Of a stretch of DNA of 64,000 nucleotides, positions 17,026 to 25,374 are shown in pieces. Below the pieces are notes generated by a model, which did not search any database, had not been told where the DNA came from, and saw only the letters and a program-made list of their open reading frames with translations. Each line of letters starts with the position of its first letter. The stretch's first letter is position 1. This DNA is from Tessaracoccus caeni (GTDB lineage Bacteria; Actinomycetota; Actinomycetes; Propionibacteriales; Propionibacteriaceae). A program made the position numbers and the translations under genes. The DNA lies in NCBI RefSeq assembly GCF_029211185.1, contig NZ_JARGDO010000001.1:1-64000 (forward strand). Reading direction: 5' to 3'.

Positions 17026-17301
17026 CTACCGCTTCGGGGTAGCTTCGATCCAACCGGCGGCGCGTGTCATCACCTCGGGGTCGAGTTCGGCGGCCGCGCC
17101 AAAGGTACGCCGGATGGCCTTGCGGGGGGCCAGCAGGTCGACGCAGGACGGGTGCACGTAGGCGCCTCGGCCCGGCAGCCGGGGCGAGGTCGCGTCCACC
17201 ACCAAGGTGTCGCGACGCACCATCCGGATCAGCGCCGACTGGTCGTCGCGCTTGCGGCAGGCGATGCAGGTGCGCTGCGGCTGGGCGTGCTCAGCGCCCA
17301 A
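17026..17301 (-). CDS. ylxR: YlxR family RNA-binding protein (DUF448)
   Basis: This 91-residue protein has the YlxR signature PQRTCIACRKRDDQSALIRM, then RLPGRGAYVHPSCVDLL. YlxR proteins are nucleic-acid-binding and normally sit between nusA and infB. Here nusA is 5.3 kb away. The start is a TTG at 17301, inside the end of the upstream sulfatase gene (11-bp overlap), with GGGAGG 9 nt before it. This position implies co-transcription with the sulfatase rather than with nusA. Confidence 0.88.
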   Translation of the reverse strand: MGAEHAQPQRTCIACRKRDDQSALIRMVRRDTLVVDATSPRLPGRGAYVHPSCVDLLAPRKAIRRTFGAAAELDPEVMTRAAGWIEATPKR

Positions 17302-19213
17302 CGGGATTCGCCTCCCGGTACGCGCGATAGGTGGCGTCGGTGGTGACCCACCACTCGAGGGCGATCTTGGACCGCTCGGCGGCCCACTCCTCCCCCAGCT
17401 CCCCGGCGAGATCCTGCACCTCGTAGTTGTCGTCGACGAGGTTGAACACCTCGTCGCGGCGGTCCCCGAAGTGATGGATCACCTTGTAGTCGCCCTCCAG
17501 CGTGGCCATGCAGCGCACCTCCGCCAGGCAGGTCACGGTGACAGGTGGCTGCGGCTCGTCGTCCCGCCAGGACGGCAGGTAGTCGAGGTCGCTCGAGACG
17601 AGGTCGAAGCCCAGCAGATCCAGGGCCGTGGGTGCCAGGGACAGCTGACCAGCCGGGCCGTCGAACAGCTCGGGAGCGTGCTGAGGATCGTGGATCATCA
17701 TGGGGATCCGCGCGCCCTCTTCGTAGATGGTGTTGTCGTGCTGGTAGATCCGGTGCTCGCCGAACCCCTCGCCGTGGTCGCCGGCGATCACGAAGATGGT
17801 GTTCTCGTAGAGCCCGAGCTCCTTGAACATCTCGATCACCTTGCCGACGTAGGCGTCCTGGTAGTGCACGCCGTTCAGGTAGTCGTTGAACATCTTGTTG
17901 TCGACGAAGTCGATCTGCGCCTGCCCGTGCATGTTGTAGTCGTGGTGGGCGGTCACCGTCAGCACGCCCATGACGAAGGGCTGGTCGCCCTGCGCCTCCA
18001 GCCACTCCCGCTGAGGCTGCAACATGATGTCGTCCTCGTAGCCGAAGTAGTTCGACTTGTAGAAGCGGTCCTTCGGCAGCTCGTCGACGGGGAAGAACTC
18101 GTCGTAGCCCATGTTGCGCACCACGTCGCGGCGACGCTCGAAGTGCTCGGTGGCGGACTGGAAGAAGGCCGATGCGTAACCCTGCTCACCGAGCAGATCG
18201 GGTAGGCAGCGCATGTACAGACCGTTGTCCTCGGCCTCGGAGTTCTCGTAGTCGAGCGGCGGGGTCTGTCCGCACGTCGTGCCGATGAGGGCCTTGGTGG
18301 TGTGCGGTAGCACGGTGTAGCCGCGCTCCGGCGCCAGGGACAGGGTCTTCAGCTCATCCAGCACCGGGGTCACGCTCTGCCGCACGTCCGTGGGCAGCGT
18401 CGAACTGTCGCGGGTCGACTCCAGGGTGATGATCACCACGTTGCGCCGGGCCTCGTCCGCGCGCGGGACGAGCGTGGTGTTGGCGGGGTCGGGGACGACG
18501 GTCTTGCCCTCCGCCAGCTCTTCGGGCAGCGCGTTGGCCTTGCGAATGGGGGTCATCGCCATCTGGATCGGGGGCGCGAGCGAGAAGGTGGCCGACGCGG
18601 TGGGCGCGGTCCACAGGGAGGCCAGGGTGAGAGCGACCATGGCGGCGATCCCGCCGATGGCCAGGCGCTTTCCGGGGCGCATCCGCCGACGTTGCTCGGC
18701 GCTGCGTCGCTGACGCAGGAACTCGACGACGGGAGTGAGCGCGAACGGCGCCAGCACCACCCAGATCACGACCGCGCTCATCAGGCTCACCGTCGACCGG
18801 TCGGCCTGCGCGCTGACCAGCCCGGCGAGCGCTTCCGCGTCGTTGAGGATGGTCACCACGTTGTGCCAGGCGAGCACCGAGCCGCTGCGCATCATGAACG
18901 TGTGGTTGATCACGGTGAAGATGCCGAGCAGCAGCGTCACCAGCAGGGACGCATACAACCGGAGCGCCCGCAGCCGTTTCTGCCCGAAGGCGACCACGAG
19001 GAAGAGCCCCACCACCCAGGCGGCGCCGAACGCGATGTCCGATGAGATCTGCGCCACCCGATCGAGCACGCCCGCCTCGGGATAGAAGACGAGGCTGCGG
19101 ATGAGCTTCAAATGCACGCCGAGCAGCGCCACCGGCACCGCGGCGATCACGAAGTGCACCAGCCGATTGGGTGGGTCGAGCAATCGGTTCAGCACGGCAC
19201 GCAAAGAAGTCAT
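17291..19213 (-). CDS. LTA synthase-like membrane sulfatase
   Basis: This 640-residue protein has about five N-terminal membrane segments (for example VHFVIAAVPVALLGVHLKLI, YASLLVTLLLGIFTVINHTF) and an extracellular sulfatase/alkaline-phosphatase-fold domain from about residue 250. Visible motifs are RNVVIITLESTRD (metal-binding Glu), HTTKALIGTTC with the nucleophile Thr, and FVIAGDHGEGFGEHRIYQHD with metal-binding Asp/His. This is the LtaS/YfgF-type layout, which transfers glycerol-phosphate or similar groups onto surface glycopolymers. The acceptor is unknown. The ATG at 19213 is supported by TACACT 7 nt upstream (leaderless). A TTG at 19249 is an alternative. It lies between the ABC importer and ylxR. 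Confidence 0.8.
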   Translation of the reverse strand: MTSLRAVLNRLLDPPNRLVHFVIAAVPVALLGVHLKLIRSLVFYPEAGVLDRVAQISSDIAFGAAWVVGLFLVVAFGQKRLRALRLYASLLVTLLLGIFTVINHTFMMRSGSVLAWHNVVTILNDAEALAGLVSAQADRSTVSLMSAVVIWVVLAPFALTPVVEFLRQRRSAEQRRRMRPGKRLAIGGIAAMVALTLASLWTAPTASATFSLAPPIQMAMTPIRKANALPEELAEGKTVVPDPANTTLVPRADEARRNVVIITLESTRDSSTLPTDVRQSVTPVLDELKTLSLAPERGYTVLPHTTKALIGTTCGQTPPLDYENSEAEDNGLYMRCLPDLLGEQGYASAFFQSATEHFERRRDVVRNMGYDEFFPVDELPKDRFYKSNYFGYEDDIMLQPQREWLEAQGDQPFVMGVLTVTAHHDYNMHGQAQIDFVDNKMFNDYLNGVHYQDAYVGKVIEMFKELGLYENTIFVIAGDHGEGFGEHRIYQHDNTIYEEGARIPMMIHDPQHAPELFDGPAGQLSLAPTALDLLGFDLVSSDLDYLPSWRDDEPQPPVTVTCLAEVRCMATLEGDYKVIHHFGDRRDEVFNLVDDNYEVQDLAGELGEEWAAERSKIALEWWVTTDATYRAYREANPVGR

Positions 19214-19220
19214 CCGGGTT

Positions 19221-19226
19221 AGTGTA
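19221..19226 (-). promoter_or_regulatory. -10 box of a leaderless promoter for the sulfatase
   Basis: TACACT on the minus strand ends 7 nt before the ATG at 19213. It lies in the 48-bp gap after the importer gene, so the sulfatase-ylxR-infB set can be transcribed independently. Confidence 0.45.
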
Positions 19227-19261
19227 GGCGTTACCTTTTGTTCACCCAATCTGACCAGAGT

Positions 19262-20170
19262 TCATCGTGTGCCGGGGACGCCTCCGACCATGGGAGCACC
19301 GGGGAGCTGGCCGGGCTGCTCCTCGGCGACTCCCGCCTTCGGACCGGAGCGGCGCGCGATCCAGCGGGCCAGCGCCGAGAAGGTGAAGTTCACCGCCAAG
19401 TAGATCAGCAGCGTGACGACGAAGATCGAGAACGAGTACTTCGTGGAGCCGTAGTAGTCCTTGAGGTAGTTCGAGATGCGCAGGATCTCGGGGTAGACCA
19501 CGACGTAGCCCAAGGAGGTGTCTTTCAGCAGCACCACCAGCTGGGCGACGATGATCGGCATCATCTGCCGGAACGCCTGGGGGAACTCGATGAAGATCCG
19601 GGTCTTCAGCTCCGTCAGGCCCAGCGAGAGGCCGGCCTCGCGCTGCCCCTTCGGCAGCGCCGCCAGTCCCGCGCGAAGCGCCTCGCCGATGATCGCGCCG
19701 TTGTAGATCGTCAGCGCCGCGACCACGGCGACGAAGCCGCCGGTGCCCAGCGCCAGCAGGATGAACAGCATCATCAGCAGCACGGGCATGCCGCGGAAGA
19801 ACTCCAGCAGCGCCGCCGTCGGCACGCGCACCCACCGCGACTTGGCGGTGCGAGCGAACACCAGCAGAACGCCGACGACGAGCGACAGCACCGCCGCCAG
19901 TCCGGCGGCCTTCAGCGTGCCGAGGATCAGGCCGTCGATGAGCAGCCGCTGCCACACCACGCCGTCGGTGAAGATGTCCCACCGCTCCGGCGTCCACAGT
20001 CCGCTCAGCACGGCGCCGTTGACGGTGACCCGCGGCTGACCCAAGGCCCAGATGAGCCAGGCGAAGCCGCCGATCGTCACGATTCCGGCGACGATGGACA
20101 CCACCATCGACAGCCGCTTGGTTCTGGGGCCGGGAGCGTCGTAGAGGACGCTGGCCGTGCTCGCGCTCAT
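19262..20170 (-). CDS. gluD: amino acid ABC transporter permease (GluD-like)
   Basis: This 302-residue HisM-type permease has about five membrane helices and the permease-ATPase contact loop EALRAGLAALPKGQREAGLS. FFRGMPVLLMMLFILLALGT and FRQMMPIIVAQLVVLLKDTS are typical of polar amino acid importers. An extended C-terminus ends in a Pro/Gly-rich tail. Its ATG overlaps the gluC stop (ATGA), and it is the last gene of gluABCD. Specificity for glutamate is inferred from the gene set and the binding protein. Confidence 0.85.
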   Translation of the reverse strand: MSASTASVLYDAPGPRTKRLSMVVSIVAGIVTIGGFAWLIWALGQPRVTVNGAVLSGLWTPERWDIFTDGVVWQRLLIDGLILGTLKAAGLAAVLSLVVGVLLVFARTAKSRWVRVPTAALLEFFRGMPVLLMMLFILLALGTGGFVAVVAALTIYNGAIIGEALRAGLAALPKGQREAGLSLGLTELKTRIFIEFPQAFRQMMPIIVAQLVVLLKDTSLGYVVVYPEILRISNYLKDYYGSTKYSFSIFVVTLLIYLAVNFTFSALARWIARRSGPKAGVAEEQPGQLPGAPMVGGVPGTR

Positions 20171-20814
20171 CGCTGCATCGCCACCTTCCGCTCGACCCTC
20201 TCGGCGAGCCTGCCGAGCGGGATGGTGATCACCAGGTAGCACACCGCGATGCCGATCAGGATCGGGATCACCGAGTCGCCGTGGGCGTTGGTCAGCCGCT
20301 TGGATTGGGCGAACAGATCGACGACGCCGAACCCGCCGGCGATCGAGGTGTTCTTGGTGAGGGCGATCAGCACGTTGATCAAGGGCGGCACCACCATGCG
20401 CAGCGCCTGGGGCAGGATCACCAGGAACACGGTCTGGCCGAAGTTCAGCCCGAGCGATCGGGCCGCCTCCGCCTGCCCGAGGGGCACGCCGTTGATGCCG
20501 GAGCGAATCGCCTCGGCGACGAAGGCCGAGGTGTAGACGCTGAGCGCCACGAAGGCGCCCACCTTGGTGTTGAGCCCCATCTGCAGCGCCGGCAGCACGA
20601 CGATGATGAAGAAGAACACCAGGGTGAGCGGGGTGTTGCGCATCAACTCGGTGTAGCCCGTCGCGATCGCACGCAGGCTGGCGATCGGCGAGATGCGCAG
20701 GAGCGAGACGAAGCCCCCGAGGAGGAGCGCACCGAGGCCGCCGACAAGCAGCAGTTCCAGGGTGCCTTTGAACCCCAGCCAGTACGCGTCCAGATTGGCG
20801 AATACTGCGTCCAT
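20167..20814 (-). CDS. gluC: amino acid ABC transporter permease (GluC-like)
   Basis: This 215-residue HisM-type permease has LMRNTPLTLVFFFIIVVLPA and the EAA loop EAIRSGINGVPLGQAEAARS. VILPQALRMVVPPLINVLIA and LTKNTSIAGGFGVVDLF follow. It pairs with GluD to form the membrane channel of the importer. A GAGGAGGTGAG ribosome binding site precedes the ATG. It is coupled to gluD by a 4-bp overlap. Confidence 0.88.
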   Translation of the reverse strand: MDAVFANLDAYWLGFKGTLELLLVGGLGALLLGGFVSLLRISPIASLRAIATGYTELMRNTPLTLVFFFIIVVLPALQMGLNTKVGAFVALSVYTSAFVAEAIRSGINGVPLGQAEAARSLGLNFGQTVFLVILPQALRMVVPPLINVLIALTKNTSIAGGFGVVDLFAQSKRLTNAHGDSVIPILIGIAVCYLVITIPLGRLAERVERKVAMQR

Positions 20815-20880
20815 GGGCTCACCTCCTCGAGGGCGTCGTCACGGTGTCAGGGCCGGGTCAGCGGCCATGGGTGAAGCGGG

Positions 20881-21756
20881 TCAGTAGCGGTCGACCGCCG
20901 GTGGCTCGGGAACCGGCAGCACGGTGCCTGCCGTCTTCTCCCACGCCGCGGCCCAACGACCGTCCTTGTACGACGCCTCCAGCACGTCGTTGATGAAGTT
21001 GCGGAACTCCGTGTCGTCCTTCTTCAGCCCGATGCCGTAGGGCTCCTCGGTGAAGGTGGAGTCGATCACCTCGAACTCGTCGGGGGCACCGGAGACCAGG
21101 CCCGCGAGGATGACGTTGTCGGTGGTCAGCGCCTGCGCCTCGCCGGTGCGGATCGGCTCCAGGCAATCGGAGTACTTGTCGAGCGTGATCACCTTGGCGG
21201 CATCCACGTACTCGAGGATGTTCTTCTCCGACGTGGAACCGGTCACGGTGCACACCGTGTTGGTGCCCACCTTGTCGGGACCGGTGATGCCCTGCGGATT
21301 GCCCTTGGGGACGAGGAAGGACTGACCGGCGATGTAGTACGGTCCGGCGAAGTCGATGACTTCCTTGCGGGTGTCGTTGATGGTGTAGGTGGCGATCACG
21401 ATGTCAACCTGGCCGTTCTGGATGAAGGGCTCGCGGTTCTGCGAGACCGTCTCCTCCCACTTGATGTCCGCCTCGGCGATGCCCAGCTCCGCCGCGATGA
21501 TCTTGCCGATCTCGACGTCGAAGCCCTCGGGAGTGCCGGACGGACCCATCAGGCCGAACAACGGCTGATCGAACTTGGTGCCGATCGTGATCGCGCCCGC
21601 CTCGTTGAGCGTGGCCATGGTGGTGCCCTCGGCGAAGCTGGTCTCCGCGGGCGTGTTGGTCGAGCCTGGGTCGGTCTCGTTTCCGCCACAGGCCGCGAGC
21701 GTGGCGGCCAGACCCACCGCCATCAGAACGGCGGCGATCTTCTTGTTCACTGTCAT
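20881..21756 (-). CDS. gluB: glutamate-type solute-binding lipoprotein
   Basis: This 291-residue family 3 solute-binding protein has a lipoprotein signal, with lipobox LAAC and Cys23 as the lipidated residue. Typical segments are GTKFDQPLFGLMGPSGTPEG, FDVEIGKIIAAELGI and VDIVIATYTINDTRKEVIDF. It would capture glutamate or a related acidic amino acid outside the membrane. Aspartate is an alternative. It lies between gluA and gluC behind GAGGAGG. Confidence 0.88.
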   Translation of the reverse strand: MTVNKKIAAVLMAVGLAATLAACGGNETDPGSTNTPAETSFAEGTTMATLNEAGAITIGTKFDQPLFGLMGPSGTPEGFDVEIGKIIAAELGIAEADIKWEETVSQNREPFIQNGQVDIVIATYTINDTRKEVIDFAGPYYIAGQSFLVPKGNPQGITGPDKVGTNTVCTVTGSTSEKNILEYVDAAKVITLDKYSDCLEPIRTGEAQALTTDNVILAGLVSGAPDEFEVIDSTFTEEPYGIGLKKDDTEFRNFINDVLEASYKDGRWAAAWEKTAGTVLPVPEPPAVDRY

Positions 21757-21779
21757 CGTTTTTCCTCCTCGGTTGACGA

Positions 21780-22529
21780 TCAGGACAAAATCTTGGAGAG
21801 GAAGTCCTTGGCGCGGTCGGACTTCGGATTGGTGAAGAACACGTCGGGAGTGGCCTGTTCGACGATGGCGCCGTCGGACATGAACACCACCCGATCGGCG
21901 GCCTTGCGCGCGAAGCCCATCTCATGGGTGACCACGAGCATGGTCATGCCCGACTTGGCGAGCTCGACCATCACGTCGAGCACCTCGTTGATCATCTCGG
22001 GGTCGAGCGCGCTGGTGGGCTCGTCGAGCAGGATCAGTTTGGGATCCATCGCCAGCGATCTCGCGATGGCGACGCGCTGCTGCTGACCGCCGGAGAGCTG
22101 AGCCGGCAGCTTCTTGGCGTGGTCCTGCACACCCACTCTGGTGAGCAGCTCCATGGCGCGCCGTTCGGCGTCGGCCTTGCGGATCTTGCGCACCTTGATG
22201 GGCGCGAGCGTGACGTTCTCCAGCACCGTCTTGTGCGCGAACAGGTTGAAGGACTGGAACACCATGCCCACGTCGCTGCGCAGCTTCGCCAGCTGGGCGC
22301 CCTCCTCCGGGAGCTTCTCGCCGTCGATGAAGATCTCACCCGAATCGATGGTCTCCAGCCGGTTGATCGAACGGCACAGCGTCGACTTGCCGGACCCCGA
22401 AGGCCCGATCACGATCACCACCTCGCCCTTGTGCACGTCGAGGTCGATGTCCTTCAGGACATGGTTGGGGCCGAAGTACTTGTTGACCCCTCTTACCTCC
22501 ACCAATGGACGAATATCGGGCTCGCTCAT
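21780..22529 (-). CDS. gluA: amino acid ABC transporter ATP-binding protein
   Basis: This 249-residue ATPase has Walker A GPSGSGKSTLCRSINRLE, signature LSGGQQQRVAIARSLAMDPK and Walker B LILLDEPTSALDPE, with a switch His in VVTHEMGFARK. It matches GlnQ/GluA-type importers. It is the first gene of the importer operon. TAGGGT 6 nt before the ATG and the lack of a ribosome binding site point to a leaderless mRNA starting here. A hairpin between nusA and gluA separates it from the rimP-nusA unit. Confidence 0.9.
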   Translation of the reverse strand: MSEPDIRPLVEVRGVNKYFGPNHVLKDIDLDVHKGEVVIVIGPSGSGKSTLCRSINRLETIDSGEIFIDGEKLPEEGAQLAKLRSDVGMVFQSFNLFAHKTVLENVTLAPIKVRKIRKADAERRAMELLTRVGVQDHAKKLPAQLSGGQQQRVAIARSLAMDPKLILLDEPTSALDPEMINEVLDVMVELAKSGMTMLVVTHEMGFARKAADRVVFMSDGAIVEQATPDVFFTNPKSDRAKDFLSKILS

Positions 22530-22535
22530 GCAACG

Positions 22536-22541
22536 ACCCTA
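22536..22541 (-). promoter_or_regulatory. -10 box of a leaderless promoter for gluA
   Basis: TAGGGT on the minus strand lies 6 nt before the gluA ATG. This gives the importer its own promoter despite its position behind nusA. Confidence 0.5.
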
Positions 22542-22578
22542 GTCGGAAACGCCCGGTTGCGGTGCAGAAAACCGAGCA

Positions 22579-22617
22579 CTGGGGGCAGTTGTTGCCGAAC
22601 TGTAACCCTGCCCCCAG
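22579..22617 (-). terminator. terminator-like hairpin after nusA
   Basis: CTGGGGGCAG (22579-22588) and CTGCCCCCAG (22608-22617) form a perfect 10-bp stem with a 19-nt loop, 11 nt past the nusA stop. The stem is extended by AGC/GCT with one mismatch. Confidence 0.55.
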
Positions 22618-22628
22618 CGCTGGAAAGC

Positions 22629-23603
22629 TCAGCCCTGAGGCTGGTTGTCGGGCTGGATGTCGATCCGCCAGCCGGTCAACCGGGCCGCCAGACGGGCGTT
22701 CTGACCCTCGCGGCCGATGGCCAGCGACAGCTGATAGTCGGGCACGATCGCGCGGCAGGTGCGGGCCTGGGGATCGATCACCGTGACCGACTGGACCTTC
22801 GCCGGGGACAGCGCCGCGGCGACGAACCTGCGGGGATCTTCTGAGAAGTCGACGATGTCGATCTTCTCGTCGTCCAGCTCGTTGGTGACGGCGCGGACGC
22901 GCTGCCCCATCGGCCCGATGAACGCCCCCTTGGCGGATACATCCGGGTTCTTCGACAGCACGGCGATCTTGGTGCGGTGGCCGGCCTCGCGCGCGATCTC
23001 CTTGATCTCGACGACGCCCTGACCGATCTCCGGCACCTCCAGCTCGAAGAGCTTCTTCACCAGGTTGGGGTGGGTGCGCGAGACGATCACCTGCGGGCCC
23101 TTGAGCTCGCGGCGCACGCTCACCACATAGACGCGCAGCCGGCGCCCGTGCGAGTAGTCCTCGCCGGGAACCTGCTCGGCCTGCGGCATCAGGGCCTCGA
23201 GTTCACCGAGGCTGACGCGCACCGCCCGGGTGTCGCGGTCCTGCTGGATAGTGCCGACGATGATGTCGCCCTCGGCGCCGGCGAAGTGGCCGTACTTCTG
23301 GTCGTCCTCGGCCTCGCGGATGCGCTGGGTGATCACCTGACGCGCCGTCGCCGCGGCCACTCGGCCGAAGTCGGAGGGCGTGTCGTCGAAGTAGCCGATG
23401 ATCTGGTCGTCGTCGTCGAACTCGGGCGCGAGCACGCTCACCTTGCCGCTGCGTCGATCGATCTCGATCTTGACGCCGCGAAGCGCGTGGTCGGTGCGCG
23501 AGTAGGCGTTGAGCAGCGCGTCCTCTAGCGTCTTCAGCAGGTAGTCGAAGGGGATCTCACGGTCCCGCTCGATGGCCCTGAGGGCAGCCATATCGATGTC
23601 CAT
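22629..23603 (-). CDS. nusA: transcription termination/antitermination factor NusA
   Basis: This 324-residue NusA is of the short actinobacterial form without C-terminal acidic repeats. Domains in order are the N-terminal RNAP-binding domain (ALRAIEREREIP-like start), the S1 domain ([20 protein letters not shown]), KH1 ([20 protein letters not shown], then RVRAVTNEL) and KH2 ([20 protein letters not shown]). GAGGAG lies 5 nt before the ATG at 23603. A GTG at 23609 overlapping the rimP stop leaves no room for that site. The classical neighbour ylxR is displaced. Confidence 0.95.
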   Translation of the reverse strand: MDIDMAALRAIERDREIPFDYLLKTLEDALLNAYSRTDHALRGVKIEIDRRSGKVSVLAPEFDDDDQIIGYFDDTPSDFGRVAAATARQVITQRIREAEDDQKYGHFAGAEGDIIVGTIQQDRDTRAVRVSLGELEALMPQAEQVPGEDYSHGRRLRVYVVSVRRELKGPQVIVSRTHPNLVKKLFELEVPEIGQGVVEIKEIAREAGHRTKIAVLSKNPDVSAKGAFIGPMGQRVRAVTNELDDEKIDIVDFSEDPRRFVAAALSPAKVQSVTVIDPQARTCRAIVPDYQLSLAIGREGQNARLAARLTGWRIDIQPDNQPQG

Positions 23604-23605
23604 GA

Positions 23606-24082
23606 TCACTCCTCGTCGTCGTTCATCGGGCGGTTCAGCTCCACCTGCACCACGGCCTTGTCGATGTCGGCGTAGGCCAACGCCATCTGGCGGCCGGTCA
23701 CGTCGAGCGTGACCTCGTCGTCGCCCGCCTCCAGGATCCGGCCGGTGAGCTGCTCGGTGCCGCGCTGAAACTTGATCAGGCGGCCGCGGTTACGCCGGTA
23801 GTGCTTGGCCTCGGTGAGAGGCTTGCTCACTCCACGCGAGCTGACCTCGAGCGTGTAAGGCGAGCCGCCGTCGGCATTGGACTCATCGAGCGCGCGGGAA
23901 ATGGCCTGCGAGGCCTCTGCGATGTCATCAAGGAGGGGGCCGCGGCCTTTGGGGCCTTCGCCGTCGACGGTGATCCTGAGCACGGAGCGATGTCCCATCG
24001 GAATCACCTCCAGCGAGTCGAGTTCCAGCTCGCGTTCGGCCAAGACTGGCTCTATCACGGCGGCCAGTGCTGTGGTTTGCAT
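23606..24082 (-). CDS. rimP: ribosome maturation factor RimP
   Basis: This 158-residue protein shows the RimP pattern: an early [20 protein letters not shown] strand region, a central [20 protein letters not shown] segment (the family SSPGldRPL motif) and a C-terminal SH3-like domain ([20 protein letters not shown]). It acts in 30S subunit assembly. GGAGGA 6 nt before the ATG at 24082 favours this start over a GTG at 24088. It heads the rimP-nusA unit and is divergent from the lipoprotein gene. Confidence 0.92.
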   Translation of the reverse strand: MQTTALAAVIEPVLAERELELDSLEVIPMGHRSVLRITVDGEGPKGRGPLLDDIAEASQAISRALDESNADGGSPYTLEVSSRGVSKPLTEAKHYRRNRGRLIKFQRGTEQLTGRILEAGDDEVTLDVTGRQMALAYADIDKAVVQVELNRPMNDDEE

Positions 24083-24172
24083 GCGCACTCCTCCATATCC
24101 GGTTGTCGGCTCGATTGTGAGTCAAGAAGCTCCGCCGCAGAGCGAAACCTCCAAGAGAAACAGCATAGGCGA

Positions 24173-24178
24173 TAGCAT
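24173..24178 (+). promoter_or_regulatory. -10 box of a leaderless promoter for the lipoprotein gene
   Basis: TAGCAT lies 6 nt before the ATG at 24185, and no Shine-Dalgarno sequence is present. Confidence 0.45.
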
Positions 24179-24184
24179 GCCGAA

Positions 24185-25072
24185 ATGCGGATCACCCGAC
24201 GCGGCCTCCTCGGCGTAGCAGCGATCACCCTCACCGGGTGCACCGGGTCTCCGACGATCCAGCCGCCTTTCGTGGTACCCCCTCCCAGCCCCGAGCAGGA
24301 GCCCTGGGCCGTCGCGGCTACGGCCACCGTCACCGGATTGCGCGGGCTGTTCGCGATCGCCGCACCGTCGAAGTGGAGCGACGGAGCCCTCGCTCTCCTC
24401 GACGATCACCTGCTCCGGCTGACCGCCCTCGACCCGTTCGCCGATGAGCCCGAGCCTCACTTCGATACTCCCGTCGTGGAGGGGCCGGACGCGGCCCTTG
24501 ACGATGAGGCCTTGGATGCCGCGGTGGAGCAGGCCCGGGAAGAGCTGTCCGAGCAGGTCGCGACCGCGCCGGGTCAGCCCGAGCGCCTGCTGGTGGCCTC
24601 GGCCTCCTGCGCGGTGGCCTCGCTCGCGGTGCACAAGCGGCCACCGAAGCCAGGCGGCGCACCGCGCCGCTTCGCCGACGCGACACTGGAGGGTTCACTC
24701 ACTGTGGCCCTCAGCCATATCTGGGCCTTGATCCAAGGCGTGGAGCTAGGCCTCGGACGGCTCCCGAGAGACCACAAGCTGCGCGAGTACGCCGACGCCC
24801 GCCTCCCGCAGATCCGCGAGGCACGCAACCGGCTCCGCGACCTGATCGACGGCGAGCCGCCGTTGCAGCCCGCGTCGTTGACGATGCCCAACGCCATGAG
24901 CGACGCGTCCGAGATCAAGGCCGGCTGGGCCGCCCTGGAGCTGGGCGTCCTGGACGGCTACGCCCGCCTCACCGCCGTCGACGCGACGTGGCTTACCGAG
25001 ATGCAGGCCCAGGTCCCGCGCGTCCAGTCCCTCGGCGGCCGCCTCCCCCACTGGCCAGGCTGGGCCGGCTGA
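24185..25072 (+). CDS. lipoprotein, ferritin-like DUF4439-type
   Basis: This 295-residue protein has an N-terminal MRITRRGLLG signal with twin Arg and a lipobox LTGC (Cys19), so it is probably exported and lipidated. The remainder is two helical segments joined by a linker, ending in ALELGVLDGYARLTAVDATW. In many actinobacteria a DUF4439 (ferritin-like) protein is encoded divergently from rimP, and the helical content and location fit that family. The match is by position and fold type rather than by a clear motif. I do not see a full set of Glu/His iron ligands. The function is unknown. Confidence 0.6.
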   Translation: MRITRRGLLGVAAITLTGCTGSPTIQPPFVVPPPSPEQEPWAVAATATVTGLRGLFAIAAPSKWSDGALALLDDHLLRLTALDPFADEPEPHFDTPVVEGPDAALDDEALDAAVEQAREELSEQVATAPGQPERLLVASASCAVASLAVHKRPPKPGGAPRRFADATLEGSLTVALSHIWALIQGVELGLGRLPRDHKLREYADARLPQIREARNRLRDLIDGEPPLQPASLTMPNAMSDASEIKAGWAALELGVLDGYARLTAVDATWLTEMQAQVPRVQSLGGRLPHWPGWAG

Positions 25073-25077
25073 CCCAT

Positions 25078-25114
25078 TCCACGCTCTTCGAGGTGCGACG
25101 AAGGAGCCTCGAGG
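25078..25114 (-). repeat. dispersed palindromic repeat, copy 4 (inverted)
   Basis: Read on the minus strand it is TCGAGGCTCCTTCGTCGCAC, then CTCGAAGAGCGTGGA, the same module as at 271-310. It directly abuts the fold-back element at 25122-25283. Confidence 0.5.
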
Positions 25115-25121
25115 AGAGCTA

Positions 25122-25283
25122 AGAGATCCCGCGAGTAGGTGGCACCTACTGCGGCGCACTGGATGGCGACCTGGCTTCGTTGTCGAACTCACTGGCATAC
25201 CCGATGGCAGTTTCATTCTTCGCCTTGCCAGATCATCCATCCAGCACGTCCTCGCAACGGCACCACCTACTTGCGGAATCTCT
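25122..25283. repeat. 162-bp fold-back element (MITE-like or structured RNA)
   Basis: The ends 25122-25146 and 25259-25283 are 25-bp inverted repeats with four or five mismatches (AGAGATCCCGCGAGTAGGTG against its complement). The symmetry continues inward: CTGGATGG pairs with CCATCCAG, CTGGC with GCCAG, and the tip ACTGGCAT-5-ATGGCAGT closes the hairpin. So the whole element can fold into one long imperfect stem. The 302-bp gap 25073-25374 holds this, a repeat copy and the next promoter, with no gene. Confidence 0.65.
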
Positions 25284-25325
25284 AACTCCTGCCAACACGC
25301 CCGCCCCCCCAACAAACCCCACCTC

Positions 25326-25353
25326 TTGACGCAAGATATATCTTGTATACAAG
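25326..25353 (+). promoter_or_regulatory. promoter with overlapping palindromic operators for the AbrB/phosphotransferase operon
   Basis: TTGACG (25326-25331) could be a -35 box. CAAGATATATCTTG (25332-25345) is a perfect 14-bp palindrome and CTTGTATACAAG (25342-25353) a perfect 12-bp palindrome, sharing CTTG. They lie 22 bp upstream of the AbrB-type gene and would overlap the -10 region. The likely ligand is the AbrB-type protein itself or an unlinked regulator. Confidence 0.55.
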
Positions 25354-25374
25354 AAGCGAGGCGGGGAGGCCGAG

